Below are positions 36,190-48,670 of a DNA stretch of 64,000 nucleotides, one piece after another. The DNA comes from Selaginella tamariscina (Eukaryota > Streptophyta > Lycopodiopsida > Selaginellales > Selaginellaceae). Where the stretch lies: NCBI GenBank assembly GCA_003024785.1, contig PUQB01000827.1, positions 1 to 64,000 of the forward strand, read 5' to 3'. The first letter of the stretch is position 1, and each line of letters opens with the position of its first letter. The translations under genes were made by a program, and so were the position numbers. The notes beneath the pieces are model-generated. The model was not told the DNA's origin. It did not search any database and worked only from the letters and a program-made list of their open reading frames with translations.

Positions 36190-38732
36190 TGCCCTAAGAG
36201 AAACCCTGCTGACGATGAGAACAGAGTAGCATTATTTTAAAAATATTCCAGGAATCCAAATTATAGATTCGAGAATATACTTCGATGATGATTATAGACC
36301 TTAGAACACTCTTTACTATTGCAATTGTCTGGTCCAGGCATCGTGCATTTCCGTGTGTTTGGCCTTATACCGGTGTGTTTTCATGTGTGTGCGTGCGCGT
36401 GTGTGTGTGAATGTTTGCACTTTTGCTAATGACCCCTCTTTGTGTACATATATGCTAAGGAATCGTGCATTTTCACGTGATGCTTGTGAGTGTGTGGTGT
36501 GTAAGAGAGAGAGAGAGAGAGAGAAAGTTGGACAACACGTGATATCACACATATAGTCAATCCCATATAAGACCATGCTTATATATATTATTATTATTGA
36601 TTATTGTATTTGGATTACCTATACGTACACAACATACACAAGAGTGTGTTTCTTGTTACATAAAGAGCTAACAAAGCATGTAACATCAATCATAAGCCAT
36701 CAAAAGCATTACTTAACTCACAAAAGAATAAGATTACTCACACGTGGATCAACATGATCAAGGTGTATACATATATATAACAATTTCTGTGTATATACAC
36801 ACACCGAGAACAGCTTTGGTTCGTTGGATAACAATATAAAACCGGTTCGCTACGTATTTAGAGCAAACCAAGAGCCAGCCTTTGACTTCACGCTATATAA
36901 AAAAAACCTTGTATACAAAGTATAACCTGGCAATGTGCATTCTCCCACTGTGATTTTTTAAACTATGTGTTCATTAATTAATATTTGTGTAAGTGTAACA
37001 CTAAGAGTTTATAAAACCTTACTTGTTGCTTCCTAACCACCAGCTGGCAATCTGTTTTTGGAACATGGAATGCTTATATATATAACTTACCGTGTTTTAA
37101 ATTAATTCTCAACTTGATCACATGGCTTCTCTAAGCAGTCAAGATAAGATAGAGCTTTCTCTCATGTTTTAATCCTTTGCCACTTGGTATACTGTTGATA
37201 TTTATAATATAAGCAGCAGGCGAACATGTTTAGGCATTGCTAGATTGAATCTAAGCTGTCTCTAAACGTACATCAGTAATAGACTTGTGTGTGTGTGTGG
37301 GTACATATGTGTGTTATTATATTATAGTTTTCAACTCTTAAAAACCGATAATTTTAATTAAATTTTCAGTACAAACAAAGTTTTTATCGAAGGAATAAAA
37401 CTTTGACCAAAGCTTCATTATATAATACATAGTTATATAATTTTTGTATTTCTATGGTTAATACGGTGACACGTTTCGTTATTTACATGTGCTTAATGTT
37501 AAAAAAAATAAACTCAATGTCAGATTAGTAATATATATAGATTATATTTGTAGATTATGAAACTAGGTTTAGAAGATGAGAGGCTTTCTGTGGACCATGT
37601 GAGGGAGTGGAAGCATGTGCAGTTCTTAAGCCATGTCAATACGACGCAGACATCCCACCTTGATGCACTTAACTTATGTAAATAACACACACGCACACAC
37701 ACACACCATATGTACACAGGGGAAAGAAGTGTTTCTTAAACTGTCAAGGGAAAGACACTTGTTTCAAAGAACAGCAACAACAAATGTGTTTAATTTATAG
37801 AGCTGGTCAATATTATATAACATAGATAAAATATTTAAATTGCAGCTATTTATATATTAACTTTGTAATCAAATGCCCGCACTTGGTCGAATGCGCTTCC
37901 ACCGTGAACTGCAACCTATCTTCACGCGATTAGACAGCAGATAAAGTATATAGAAAAAAAACTAAATGTGTTGCTTTCCAGATTAAATTAACCAATGAAC
38001 ATGTGTGTTTTGTATTGAACACCTCACTGGAACTTCCAAGTGTAGAGAATACCCGATATAAACCTTCTCTTTTGTACACAATGGCTAAACGTACGTACAG
38101 CATACGTCCGTATACACACACAACATGGGTCAAGCTACAATTCTTTGTTGTGAATTTCAAGGGTCACCGTTAGATGTCGAATTTCAATCTGAACCGTTCG
38201 ATATTCTTTATTGTAGTAAACATTACAAAAATAAATAAACAATCACTCCAAGCTTTCAGATATTTCTTATTTTTGTCTGTTTTTGAATTCCAAATGATAT
38301 ATTAGTACAAAACATAATTTGATTACATAAAAATATAATTGTGACATAAACAATATGCTTTAGATAGTAATTATTCCTTAAACACACACACTTGTACAAA
38401 ATGGTTGCATGTACGTATCCCTAGATTAGATATAGAATCGTTTTCAACTGTTACTTAAACAAGTGTATAACTAAATTTCTTAATCATGTATAAACATTTA
38501 CTGTTTATTGGAGTCAAGGGATGGACAGAGCTTGGCATAAGATGTGTGTATGAAATTCTGAGCAATCAATATATTAGAAACCAAATCCCTGTGGTTTAGC
38601 TTTGGGAAGTATCAATATATGAGGAAAATGAGCTTATTAACGGCAGTTTAAGGAGTTTGAGAAAAAAGCATGATACACAAGTAGTGACAGTTAGCAAATT
38701 CACAGGAAGAAAACAAATTTGGCCAGCCAGAC
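36190..38732. other. Intergenic region between divergent MurG and histidine kinase genes
   Basis: Likely carries both promoters, since MurG points left and the kinase points right. GA, GT and TA microsatellites and short frames only. No element could be assigned. Confidence 0.5.
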
Positions 38733-41700
38733 ATGATCCTCAGTGTTCCCGAGCTCCCTGAAAGGGATTCCGAAGCATCCAAGTCCAGCAAAATGTGGCA
38801 GGCGCCATTCAGTTGGGAGCAGCGGCTGCAGGATCCATCGGAGAACATCTCCATTTGTGGTGAAGCGGGAATCGCAGATAACAGGTACTTTGCCAATATG
38901 CTACACGTGACGAATGTGGGGAGTGAGCAGCTGTCTGGACTGATCATGCAATGGGAATCGAGCCACAAGAAGGCTGTCAAGCTGCTCAGGGATGAGCTCA
39001 GGAGACTCAGCGTGAAGAGACAGGAGGCAGAGAGTAAACGCAGGAAGATACTCGAGGAGGACACATTCAACCCAGTGAATGCTTGTTCCCGTGCAATCCA
39101 TTTCTCAGAGACTCCAGTTCCCCCCGAGGAGACACCGGTTGTCTCTGGTAGCCCCCCTGATAAATATCCAGATGTCGGACATGTTCGCAGCATAGCAGAC
39201 ACAATTCACACCAGAATACAGAAGAGCAGTGGGGGCCAAGGTGGAGAATCTCAGCCAGTTGCTCACTGAGAGCCTCAATCGCGAGCAAGTACTACTGGAC
39301 AAGCTGGAGAAGGATTCGGAGTCGGTAACTCCTGTATCGGATTAAAGCCCCAGCTAGAGCGAATAGACAACTTCCTCCATTTTGTTCTTAGGAATGCTCC
39401 AGTCATCTTGTGTCATCAGGTAACTGTGCTTCCTTCTATTAATACATTATTTAGCTAATTGTGTGTTTTTCAGGACCAGGAGCTCAGGTACAGATTCGTA
39501 TACAATCAGTATCCACGTTTTCAATCGGTAAGTGGATATACAAGTTTGCAAACCTTAGCACTTGTTTCTCTCTCACACACACACACATACAGGAGATGAT
39601 TGGTAAGACGGACTTGGAGCTAATCAAAGGAGTAAATGCTCATGAGACTTATAACTTTAAGAAGGAAGTGCTCAAACGGGGACGTCCAGCGAAACGAGAG
39701 TTTATTTATGAGGAGGAATATGGTACTAAGGCATTCTTAATATGTGCCGAGCCAGTTTTCAGTAAGGAAGGTGAACCGCTTGGAATTAACGTTTTCTGTG
39801 TGGAGACGACTGATCAGGTATACAATCTGTGTGTGTGAGAGAGAGAGTTATATACGCGTATAGCGTGTGTAGCGTGTGTGTATGCACAACTTAGTAAGTA
39901 TGTTTTGTCAACAAGGTGGCAAATAGGGAAAAACTCATCCGCTTAAGGGAAGAGGCAGCTGTACAAAGTGCAATGGAGACCCAATTGCATAAGACAATGC
40001 AAATCACAGGCAAGCTTATTTTTGAAGTCCTCTCTCTCTCTCTCTCCATACACACACACACGCACACACACACAGAGTGTTTGCTGAGAATAATACTGTT
40101 ATTTTCAGAGGAAACAATGAAGGCCAAGCAACTTCTGGCAACAATGTCACACGAAATACGTTCACCTTTATCTGGAGTGGTGAGCATTGCTGAAATTTTA
40201 GCTACAACTAACTTGGACACTGAACAAATGCACATGGTTGAGACTATGATGTCTAGTGGGGAGCTTGTTATGCAACTTATTAACGATATACTTGACCTCT
40301 CCAAAGTTGAATCAGGTACACTAATCAAGTTAGGTGCATTAAGCTATATAAATTTAACATGATGTGATTATTAAACCCATGATGTTGCACTTTGAAATAA
40401 TAGCAATAATAATTTAGTTAATATAAATTTAATAAACTTTCTTAGGTGCCATGAAACTGGAAGCAACGAAATTCCGTCCCCGTGAAGTCATCAAGAATGT
40501 TCTGCAAATTGCAGCAGCTTCGTCCCAGAAACATACTCTTACATTAGAAGGAACTATCTCACACGATGTTCCATTCGAGGTATACGTGTCATATACACAC
40601 ACACATATATGACTAACATGTAATGACAACAGGTGATAGGCGATGTGTTGAGAGTACGTCAGATACTGACTAACTTGGTGAGGTATATTCTTGAGTTCTT
40701 AAGAGTATATTCTTTTTTCTTAAGTTTCCGTTAATAGCAACGCTATGAAGTTCACAAGAGAAGGAAGTGTTCATGTTAAATTGGAAGTTCTCCAGCAAGT
40801 AAACAATGATACTGTCTTGCTCGAGTGCCGTGTTATTGATACTGGTATTGGCATACCAGGTATGCACGTGTGTGTGTGTGTCACCTTGTGTGTGCTTGTT
40901 AACTAGTTACAATGCAGAGACTGCTCTGCCATTCCTGTTTAAAAAGTATATGCAAGTGAGTGAAACACACGCCAGGAAGTACGGAGGTACGGGTCTGGGT
41001 CTAGCAATATGCAAGCAACTGGTATTTATCTATATATTAAATATAATATTAAGTTTAAATAAATTACTAATACAGGTTGAGCTCATGGATGGTAAACTCA
41101 ATGTAACAAGCCAAGAAAACAAGGGTTCGACTTTCTCATTCACATTGCCTTGCAAGATATGTGAATGCTCAGTGTTCCAGGATACGACCAGCGGCAGTTT
41201 CAGATTCACCCCACGCTGCAAAAGGTTAAACACGGTTGACCAAGGTGATTCAGCAAAAGTCAACGGTAAAGTCAACGGCCAGTGTTCAACCGTGGTCAAT
41301 TGTCAAACTGTTGAGAAGATTCCGGAGGAGAATATACCAAGGATATTACTAGTAGAAGATACCAAGTTGCAGGTACTGGTTGCACAGAAGATGCTAAAGA
41401 TGCTAGGGCTGAGTGCAACGGTTGTGAATAACGGGCTCGAAGCGTTGGAGGCCGTCCGTAAGGAAAACTTTGACTTGATCCTCATGGTATGTAAATTTTT
41501 TATTTATATTAAATATATAATAAATATAATAAATATTATATTTAATTAATATCTGAAATTTTCTGAATGTTCAGGATGTATGCATGCCCAAAATGGATGG
41601 TTTAGAAGCTACCAGATTGATACGACAGTTACAAAGCAATCGATCGTGCAGAAGCAAGATCGTGGCAGTAAGTGGCGTGTGTACACGTGTCAGTAAGAGA

Positions 41701-41855
41701 AATATACTAACTTGTTAAATGAATAGATGACAGCAAATGTGTTACCAGAGGACATAGAGAAATGTTATGCACATGGTATGGACTCGTTCGTTTCAAAGCC
41801 ATTGAATTTTCAAAACCTGCAGCGAGTGATTAAGCAGCTCGTTCCTCAAAATTAA
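38733..41855 (+). CDS. PAS-histidine kinase with C-terminal receiver (PHK type)
   Basis: This is a hybrid two-component sensor. Exons: 38733-39419, 39474-39527, 39593-39817, 39916-40009 (GC donor), 40109-40315, 40446-40579, 40633-40682, 40738-40859, 40918-41021, 41076-41486, 41575-41667, 41727-41855; total 2310 bases, 769 residues. Order: coiled coil, PAS ('[20 protein letters not shown]' to '[11 protein letters not shown]'), HisKA with '[13 protein letters not shown]' (phospho-His codon 40150-40152), N box 'NLVSNAMKFT', G boxes 'DTGIGIP' and '[10 protein letters not shown]', then receiver 'LLVEDTKLQ', '[10 protein letters not shown]' (phospho-Asp codon 41575-41577), 'VSKPLN'. There is no membrane segment. 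Exon 1 needs one G fewer at 39231-39235 and one more at 39339-39340. The layout matches the PHK proteins of mosses and liverworts. Confidence 0.88.
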
Positions 41856-42009
41856 AGCTTAACTACTTAAACTCGGTATATTCTAGTCACATATATATGA
41901 GATTCCTTTGGCCCTGCTGAAAGCTGTCAAATTTTGTACACTGTGTAACTTTGTAAGATTTAATACTCACTTCTGGTTAAACTTTATTAAACACACATTA
42001 AACGCTCTT

Positions 42010-42380
42010 AATTGAGAACTTTGACTTGATCCTCATGGTGTGGAGATTAACATTAATATAAACATCATAATAAATTAATAAATATTATATCTAGTTGACA
42101 TTGTAAGTTCGATTATATGCATACCAAAAATGGATGGTCTGGAAGCAACCAGGCAGTTCCAATGCAGAGGATCAGATCGTGGCAGTAATAAGTTGTATAT
42201 ATAGAGTGAGAGAGAGAGAGAGAGATTAAATTAAATTAAATTAAATTAAAAATATTAAACAAAGTTAACTTCTTTTTAAACTCGGTATATCCTAGCCACA
42301 CTGTATACAATGTTTAACTCGTAAGATTTAATACTTCTTGTTATAATAAACTTTATTAAACACACAACAAATGCTTTTAA
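42010..42380 (+). pseudogene. Decayed tandem duplicate of the histidine kinase 3' end
   Basis: 'gagaactttgacttgatcct' at 42016 repeats the end of kinase exon 10. 'atgcataccaaaaatggatg' at 42116 repeats exon 11 around the phospho-Asp. The stretch 42280-42370 repeats the kinase 3' UTR ('ctcggtatat.ctag', 'taagatttaatact', 'aaactttattaaacacaca'). Exon 12 is missing. Confidence 0.8.
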
Positions 42381-42904
42381 TATTAACTAATATAGTTTTG
42401 CAATACAGAAGTATTTTGAAAATGTATACACACTTTCTTAATCGCATTGTTAAGCAGGCGTATGCAGAAATATGTATGTGTAAACTACATATATACCCGC
42501 TGGAAGTTTCATAGATATAAAACTTCAATGTTAAACTTCAAACACTTCAAATTAAAACATAACAGATATATTTTAAAAATTAATAAAGATTTATAATTTA
42601 TGGTATTTAGAGAATTTATTAATATATAATTTATGATAATTTACTAATGCAAGTTCATTTCATTTTATTTCATATTTGTTTTAAAGTAAATTTAAAGCAG
42701 CAACCATTGGAATATGCTAAAAATAAATTCCGATAGATATAAACCAGCTGTATGTATATGTAAGATTATCTACGAGTGATGGATATATATCATATGCACG
42801 TATAGGATTGTAGGTACATAGATGAATATATCGTATGTATATGTATAGTTGATCTTATACATTATTAATATATAAAATATTTTTTATATAAATAAAACCG
42901 TTAT

Positions 42905-43135
42905 TTACCTAATAAAAAGCTGTTTACACTTTGTATTGCATTGGGAGTGTGAGGAATTACCAAATATCCCCATTCAATTGCATTTTTCTGCAAAATATTA
43001 TATTAATTATTAATATATCATTATATATGATTATTTCAATAGTTAATTATTTAAAAGAAAACAACTAGAATACTAAATTTACCTTAGGTATTGGATACTT
43101 TCGTTCTTGTATTTTAATAACATAAACCTATAACA
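42905..43135 (-). CDS. Two orphan exons, unrecognised
   Basis: Minus strand: acceptor ctgttatag, 'VYVIKIQERKYPIPK', donor gtaaat (about 43130-43084); then acceptor tttgcag, 'NAIEWGYLVIPHTPNA', 'QSVNSFLL', donor gtaaat (about 42988-42908). The splice sites are good and the phases join. Neighbouring exons were not found in the very AT-rich flanks, so this is either a remnant or part of a gene with long introns. Confidence 0.4.
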
Positions 43136-44521
43136 GAAGTTAGTATATAAATTAATTTCATAGTAATTATTCCTCTCTACAAAGTTATTAAAAAAATATA
43201 TCATCAATATTTATATTTTGAAATTAGGGTATTCTCTTCCTTAAACATATGCATATGAATCTTTACCAAGTGTATACAATATATATAAAGTTATATATAT
43301 AGTTATATATCGAAGTTTGGTACAACAAAGTTATTAAGGTATTAAACCAGCCATTAATAATCTGCTGTCATTATAAAGATTAATTAGTTTATCCAATGAC
43401 AAAAAGTCGTTCAAATAAATTATATTTGAACATAATGAAGCAAATAAATTAAGTATTTAAGAAGTATATCACATTTAAAAGTATTTTATTAGCATATAAA
43501 TACATTATTGATAATAAAAACAACATAAATAAATTATTTGTATTAATATATACAATTGTATACAAATTAATATATCAGCAGCATTAACCTTTTTATAACA
43601 TATTCAAGTAAAACATTATATCACCAAAATATATCGTTGCTTAAACACGAACTTATATATTTATATATTGAAGTTAATACATATGTTTAAACATGAACTT
43701 ATAATGGAGTACTGTGGAGATCATTGCGTCCAGTGATCATTGTGTGTGTATGTGTGCACTCACGTCTATGTGTGTGTGTGGACTTATAAATATACCAGTA
43801 AACGATCTGTTAGATTAACAAAAGAACCTCGGTAAGTATGTGTGTGTATGGTTGTACCCGTGAAATAGCTAAAAAAGATCTCTGATGTTTTCACTGTGTG
43901 TTTTTTTCTTCTTCCTTAAAACAAACACGTGCACGCACCGCACGCACGATATATGTATATATGCATGCACTTATTCATTGAACCATGTGTGATTGCATGT
44001 GTATATGCCAAGAGTTATTTGTAAACCATACGCGGTTCTTGAGCACGTTCTTCAGTCTTTAATTGTCTTGTTTCGTTCTATGTACACGATGAGCGTACAT
44101 GTGGGTAAATATGGTATTGTGTATGTGTGCCTGTCAAAGTGAATTTTTACATTCCTACATTATATACACGTACAACCGCACCTAATAATAGTTCTGTGCA
44201 TATGTGTTTGTATATGTACATCAGTCGAATGGGTTTGACATTTGAGCGCAGTTTGCCGAGCGTACGGATTTCCGTCATACCGGAATATTCCATTCCGTAC
44301 AGAATATTCGTTTTATATAAAGAATATTCTGGTGCGGCGGGCGGGCAATCATGGCGGCACGGTAATGTGTCAAAGTTTCACAAATTTGGGGGTTAATCTG
44401 ACATATATATTTATATATTTATATTTATATTTATGTTTTTATTTTTTTTATAACTATAATTATATTTTTATATAAATACCGCATCAAACTAAATAAAAAT
44501 TACAATAAAAACATAACTCAA
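43136..44521. other. AT-rich intergenic region with GAATATTC cluster
   Basis: Mostly A/T, no gene seen. At 44279-44331 palindromic 'ggaatattcc', 'cagaatattcg' and 'aagaatattctgg' lie close together, about 200 bp past the end of the first methyltransferase gene. Confidence 0.5.
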
Positions 44522-47500
44522 TCATGAAGACTCGTTTCCACCAGCCAGTGCCTCGTCGTTAATGAATGCATTGTTACGGTGTCGTGAACGTTTCTCCAAA
44601 ATCTGTCTGTCGTAAACTTCGAACTCTTCAACCATTTTCTTTGCCATCTGATTAGCGTAGTCTGGTAGAACAATACTGAAAACATATTAAAGTTTAAAAC
44701 CAAAGAAATGATAAAACAAATCTCACTCATCATCTGATGACTCGTATGATCTCTCTTCTGCTGACTCATCTGATGACTCGTCGTTGTGCTCCACGGACTT
44801 CTCCGTAACAACATCCTTGTCGTTTCGAGAAGGCGGATCCTGGTCTCCATCGTTGTCGCTAGCCAAAGGCAAATCCTGTGCTTCTGTTTCCATGGCCCTC
44901 TTCCACTCATCAAAAGGAGTAATCATGGAAACAACTTGATCATCCCCACCTTCAGCTGCTGTAACACTTGGAATGACCTTCCTGAAGACATCTCTGGCTG
45001 CTAAAACCAGATCCTTGTTGATGTCGATTCCATAACCATGTCTCCCTGTGTGAAAAGCTGCAAGAATACTAGCACCGGTTCCCACTGTTAGATCCACAAC
45101 AGTTCCACCAGGCTTTGTGAGCTTCTCCACTAGCATCGCAAACAACTTGGGAGATTTCGGGCCAATTGAAATCCTGAAAGTTACAATATTAGAACATGAG
45201 AAATAACAAACAACATTATACCATGGGAGCTGGAAATCTTCTGGCTCATCAAAAAGAAGAGTGTAGCGAGTGTCCAAGATCTCCTTGTTCTTGGCAACCT
45301 TAGAGTAGGGGGAACCAAAAATACACATGGCAATGATGCTTTCCTGAAAAAAAAACATTAAAAAATGACATTCTCAAAAAGAAGAATTACCTTTCTAGAG
45401 AAACGGTATCCCCATGACTTTGTCGTGTGCACATAACTCATCTGCAGAAACTTTAGCTTGCAAGTTTCTGCAGTGTTCTTCAAAGCTAGAACATCATCCG
45501 GTAGCACAAACACCCACATGGCCAGCTCTGTCTAATATCCCGGCAAGGTTCACCAAGTTCTTCAGCAAAGCATCCGAGAACTTCGTGTATTGATCCACCA
45601 TCCCGCCTGCCTCAGCAACGCATCCGGTAGGCGGGTCGATGACAACGAGATCAACAGCTCCCTGGATGCATTTTGGTGGAGGCTTCGCACCAAACACATG
45701 AATAGTCCAACTTGACTTGTGACTCACGATCCAATCCTCAAGCTCCTTCAATCCTGACGGAAAAGGCCTTCCGGCTTTGAAGTACTGGACTGCAAGGTTC
45801 TCTGAATCTGCATGAATGATTTCCCAGCTTCCATTTCCCTTCTCAGGCATCACCATCCTCAACATATCATCTTCTTCCAATCCAGCCGAGATGAAGGATG
45901 GGGCTGAAGAAGAAGCTTGTCCCATCTGCATACCTGATATCCATCTTCACATGGAGCTTCCTTGCAGCATTGTCGTTCTTCCATAATAGCTCTCGCCGAT
46001 CATCCTTGTGTATCTTATAGCTGGCCATCTCCCATTCGGGACAGTCACCAGGAAGGAAATCCAGCCAGAAAGGACAGTGTTCCACTTCGTAATCACTGAT
46101 ATCACGTAACAATCCACATGCTAGAATCCTTGGTAACATCCATCCACTCTTTGAAATCTTCAGGGAGTGCATCGTTTTTCCATTTTAAAAACCTGTAAAA
46201 ATAGATAAAAATCTGTAAAGAAACAAAAAAACTTGCCTGAATGCCATTCTTTTTGCAGATTTTTCCAGCTCAAATAGTCGAGAGGTGGAATTGTCGCACC
46301 GAACTCCTTGTTCTCGAGCATGTTCTGGTACATATCCAACTTAATTTCATTGTGCATCTTCATATACCATGCCATGAACTCCTCTAACTGCTCTGCTCGA
46401 CCAAAAGCTCTTTAGCTGCCTCCGCGACCTGGCACGATAAAACGAATAAAAATGAAAAATATAAATATTAAATTACCTGGAACCAGTAAGTAAAGATGTG
46501 CAAAAACTTGATGAAGTCCTTGTCAGGCCAGCCGGTGACACCTTCCTTCTTGTCTTTCTCCGTCATGTTCACCAGCTTCTCAAGAACGCCACGTTCTTGA
46601 ATGTGCACAAGCTTCCAAGGATATCAACCTTGACGTTGGAAGGAAGCTGGGACTTCGCGAGCATTTGAAGCTTCTCCAGAGTTATTTGCTTCGTTGATGG
46701 TTTGATCTGTGATCGCCTTGAACCAATCTTCGCCGACCGCCGGATCAGCAATGGTGAGGAATTTGTTCATCCGAACTGTGAATGTCTTGTAAACGCTGGA
46801 GAGGATCTGAGATTCTGTCTGGTTTGGTTTTCTGTTCGCAAGTTTTGTAGCGATTTGTCGCTTCAGTTGATTCTGCAAAAGAAACCGAAAATCAAAAAAC
46901 ATCAAAAGAAGAAGAAAAGATTACCTCCCAAAAAATCTTCACCAATGTCGTCTTTGGATACTCGTACCAAACGTCTTCTTTTTGTTCGATCTCCACACTT
47001 CCACAGCTTTTCTATCTTCCTCCGGCATCCCGCGAAGAACATGATCGGTAGAAAGATCTGCAGACTTCACACAACAATTCCGTAAGAACTGCAAGGTGTG
47101 AATGATTGTTGTAGGAACCACACGAGCAGTTGCTCTGCAAAACAAAACAACATTTATTTAGTATTTAAATAATGAAACAAACAAGTCACTTACTCATTCA
47201 ACCGATTGCAAGCAGCGATTAGTCTCTTCTCCTCTTGCGTGGATGCTATGAGTGTTGCACGTACACGCAAAGTCCATTTCAAACCTGGCTCTTCAGCAAG
47301 CAAAGTGTTCAAAGCAACCCGACGATGATTCCCATCCCACACCAGAAACTTTGCATCTTTCAGAAATCGATACCACAGAAAATGCTGGCTTATGCAAATC
47401 CGCTTCAAACTCTCTATCGACCTGTGCTTCTGACTCATTCCAACTTCGGCGTTCGTCTGCACTCAGCTGTGGTCCGAAAGATAAGGTGAACACTGACGTC

Positions 47501-48002
47501 TCCTGGTAAAATCCTTCAGCTCTAATCCATCCAACAAGGTCTTTCACGCCGTCCTTAGTGACATTCCTCAAACGTTGGTGTGGGAGCAACCTGTGAACCG
47601 GGATACGCGGAGGCTCACCAAGCTCAACTGGAACGTAGTGGTCTCGTCCTTGTAGCGATGTGTCAATATCCGTGTCGAATAACAAGATCCCGAAGAAGCT
47701 TGGATGGAGCCTCAAGTGTCAGCCGCTCCGGAATTGCATATGATTCGGCAACATCCTCAGGAGCATCCAGTTTCCTCTTCTTATTGAACATTTTACTACC
47801 AAGATCAATGTCCGGTACTTCCTCTGCATTACCGTGTTCTGCAGAGCTTCCTGCGATCTCCCTATTTCTAGGCATCCATTCACTCACCACAGCATGTTCA
47901 TCAACTAATATCCACAGGTTCATTGTTCGTCGGCATCATCTCTTCGTGTGCAGTTGTTGCTTGGCCTCGGCCTCCTTTCTTGCCACGAGGTTTTGGAGCC
48001 AT
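44522..48002 (-). CDS. ParB-like domain / N4-N6 DNA methyltransferase protein, copy 1
   Basis: About ten exons. The N-terminal start (ATG 48002) gives a basic region 'MAPKPRGKKGGRG'. A ParB/Srx-like domain has 'VPVHRLLPHQRL'-type start and the box 'VWDGNHRRVAL' (about 47350-47310). A middle region has 'MNKFLTIADPAVGEDWFKAI' and 'CPFWLDFLPGDCPEWE'. The methyltransferase has motif IV 'VVIDPPTG' (about 45645-45620) before motif I 'VVDLTVGTGASILAAF' (about 45100-45055), the beta-class order of PF01555 enzymes. An acidic Asp/Glu/Ser tail follows. At least five frame breaks occur (for example the G run at 47689-47691), so it is a pseudogene or carries consensus errors. One GC donor is used near 46235. 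The introns show it is nuclear and not bacterial contamination. The target base and role are unknown. Confidence 0.7.
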
Positions 48003-48109
48003 ATCTGCAAGAGCTTCTTGGACGATATGTTCTGAATGTCAAAGTCTTGTATTTATCTCTCAGTCTCTTTACTCTGCCTTTGCTCATTCTGCAATTACAA
48101 CAACTGATA

Positions 48110-48429
48110 AGAGTGTGTGTGTGAGTTGTTGTACATGTGTAATGTTGTTTGTGTGTGTACTCACTGTATAATGTTACTTGTGTGTGTATGTGTGTAATGT
48201 TGTTTGTGTGCGTGTGTGCAATGTTGTTTGTGTTTTGTGATGTGTCTGTGTGAGAGAGAGATTCGAATATGGGTATATTCATATCTCTTCACATGTATAT
48301 ATACAAACGGAAAAGCATCATCTTATATATACAAGTCTTAGATTCATATACTTATACATATATATTAGTAAGTATAATTAATATTATATATATATATATA
48401 TATAAAGACTTGTTATATAAAGAATACTA

Positions 48430-48484
<55 letters not shown>

Positions 48485-48670
48485 GTCTTTTAAGTATATA
48501 TTATATAGTTTAATGATACCATAATGTGGTACATGTGTGTAAAATGTTGCTTGTGTGTGTATGTGTATAATGTTGTTTGTGTATGTATGTGTATGATGTT
48601 GCTTGTGTGTGTATGTGTAATGTTGCTTGTGTGTGTATAAAATGTTATTTGTGTGTGTGCGTGAACACAC
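48110..48670. repeat. Two blocks of a GT-rich minisatellite around an AT palindrome
   Basis: Units like 'aatgttgtttgtgtgtgta' (about 25-28 bp) repeat at 48137-48235 and again at 48541-48660. Between them a TA repeat of about 45 bp (48436-48476) and a related 48386-48405 TA run can fold. No gene. Confidence 0.8.

Noticed and set aside
38648..39302. Long minus-strand frames opposite the histidine kinase exon 1
   Set aside because: They are shadows of the codon pattern of the plus-strand exon; no domain is recognisable.
39328..39356. A 29-bp intron in the histidine kinase exon 1
   Set aside because: Too short for normal splicing; one added G at 39339-39340 gives a continuous coiled-coil reading frame instead.
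44279..44331. Heat-shock elements (nGAAnnTTCn arrays)
   Set aside because: The clusters lie downstream of gene ends, not at promoters, and 'gaatattc' is common in AT-rich DNA.
44522..48002. Bacterial contamination as the source of the ParB/methyltransferase gene
   Set aside because: It contains several spliceosomal introns with plant-like signals and lies between plant genes; base composition is like that of the neighbouring exons.
47235..48171. Plus-strand frames across the ParB-like exons
   Set aside because: They are antisense shadows; the minus strand has the ParB-like box and splice sites.
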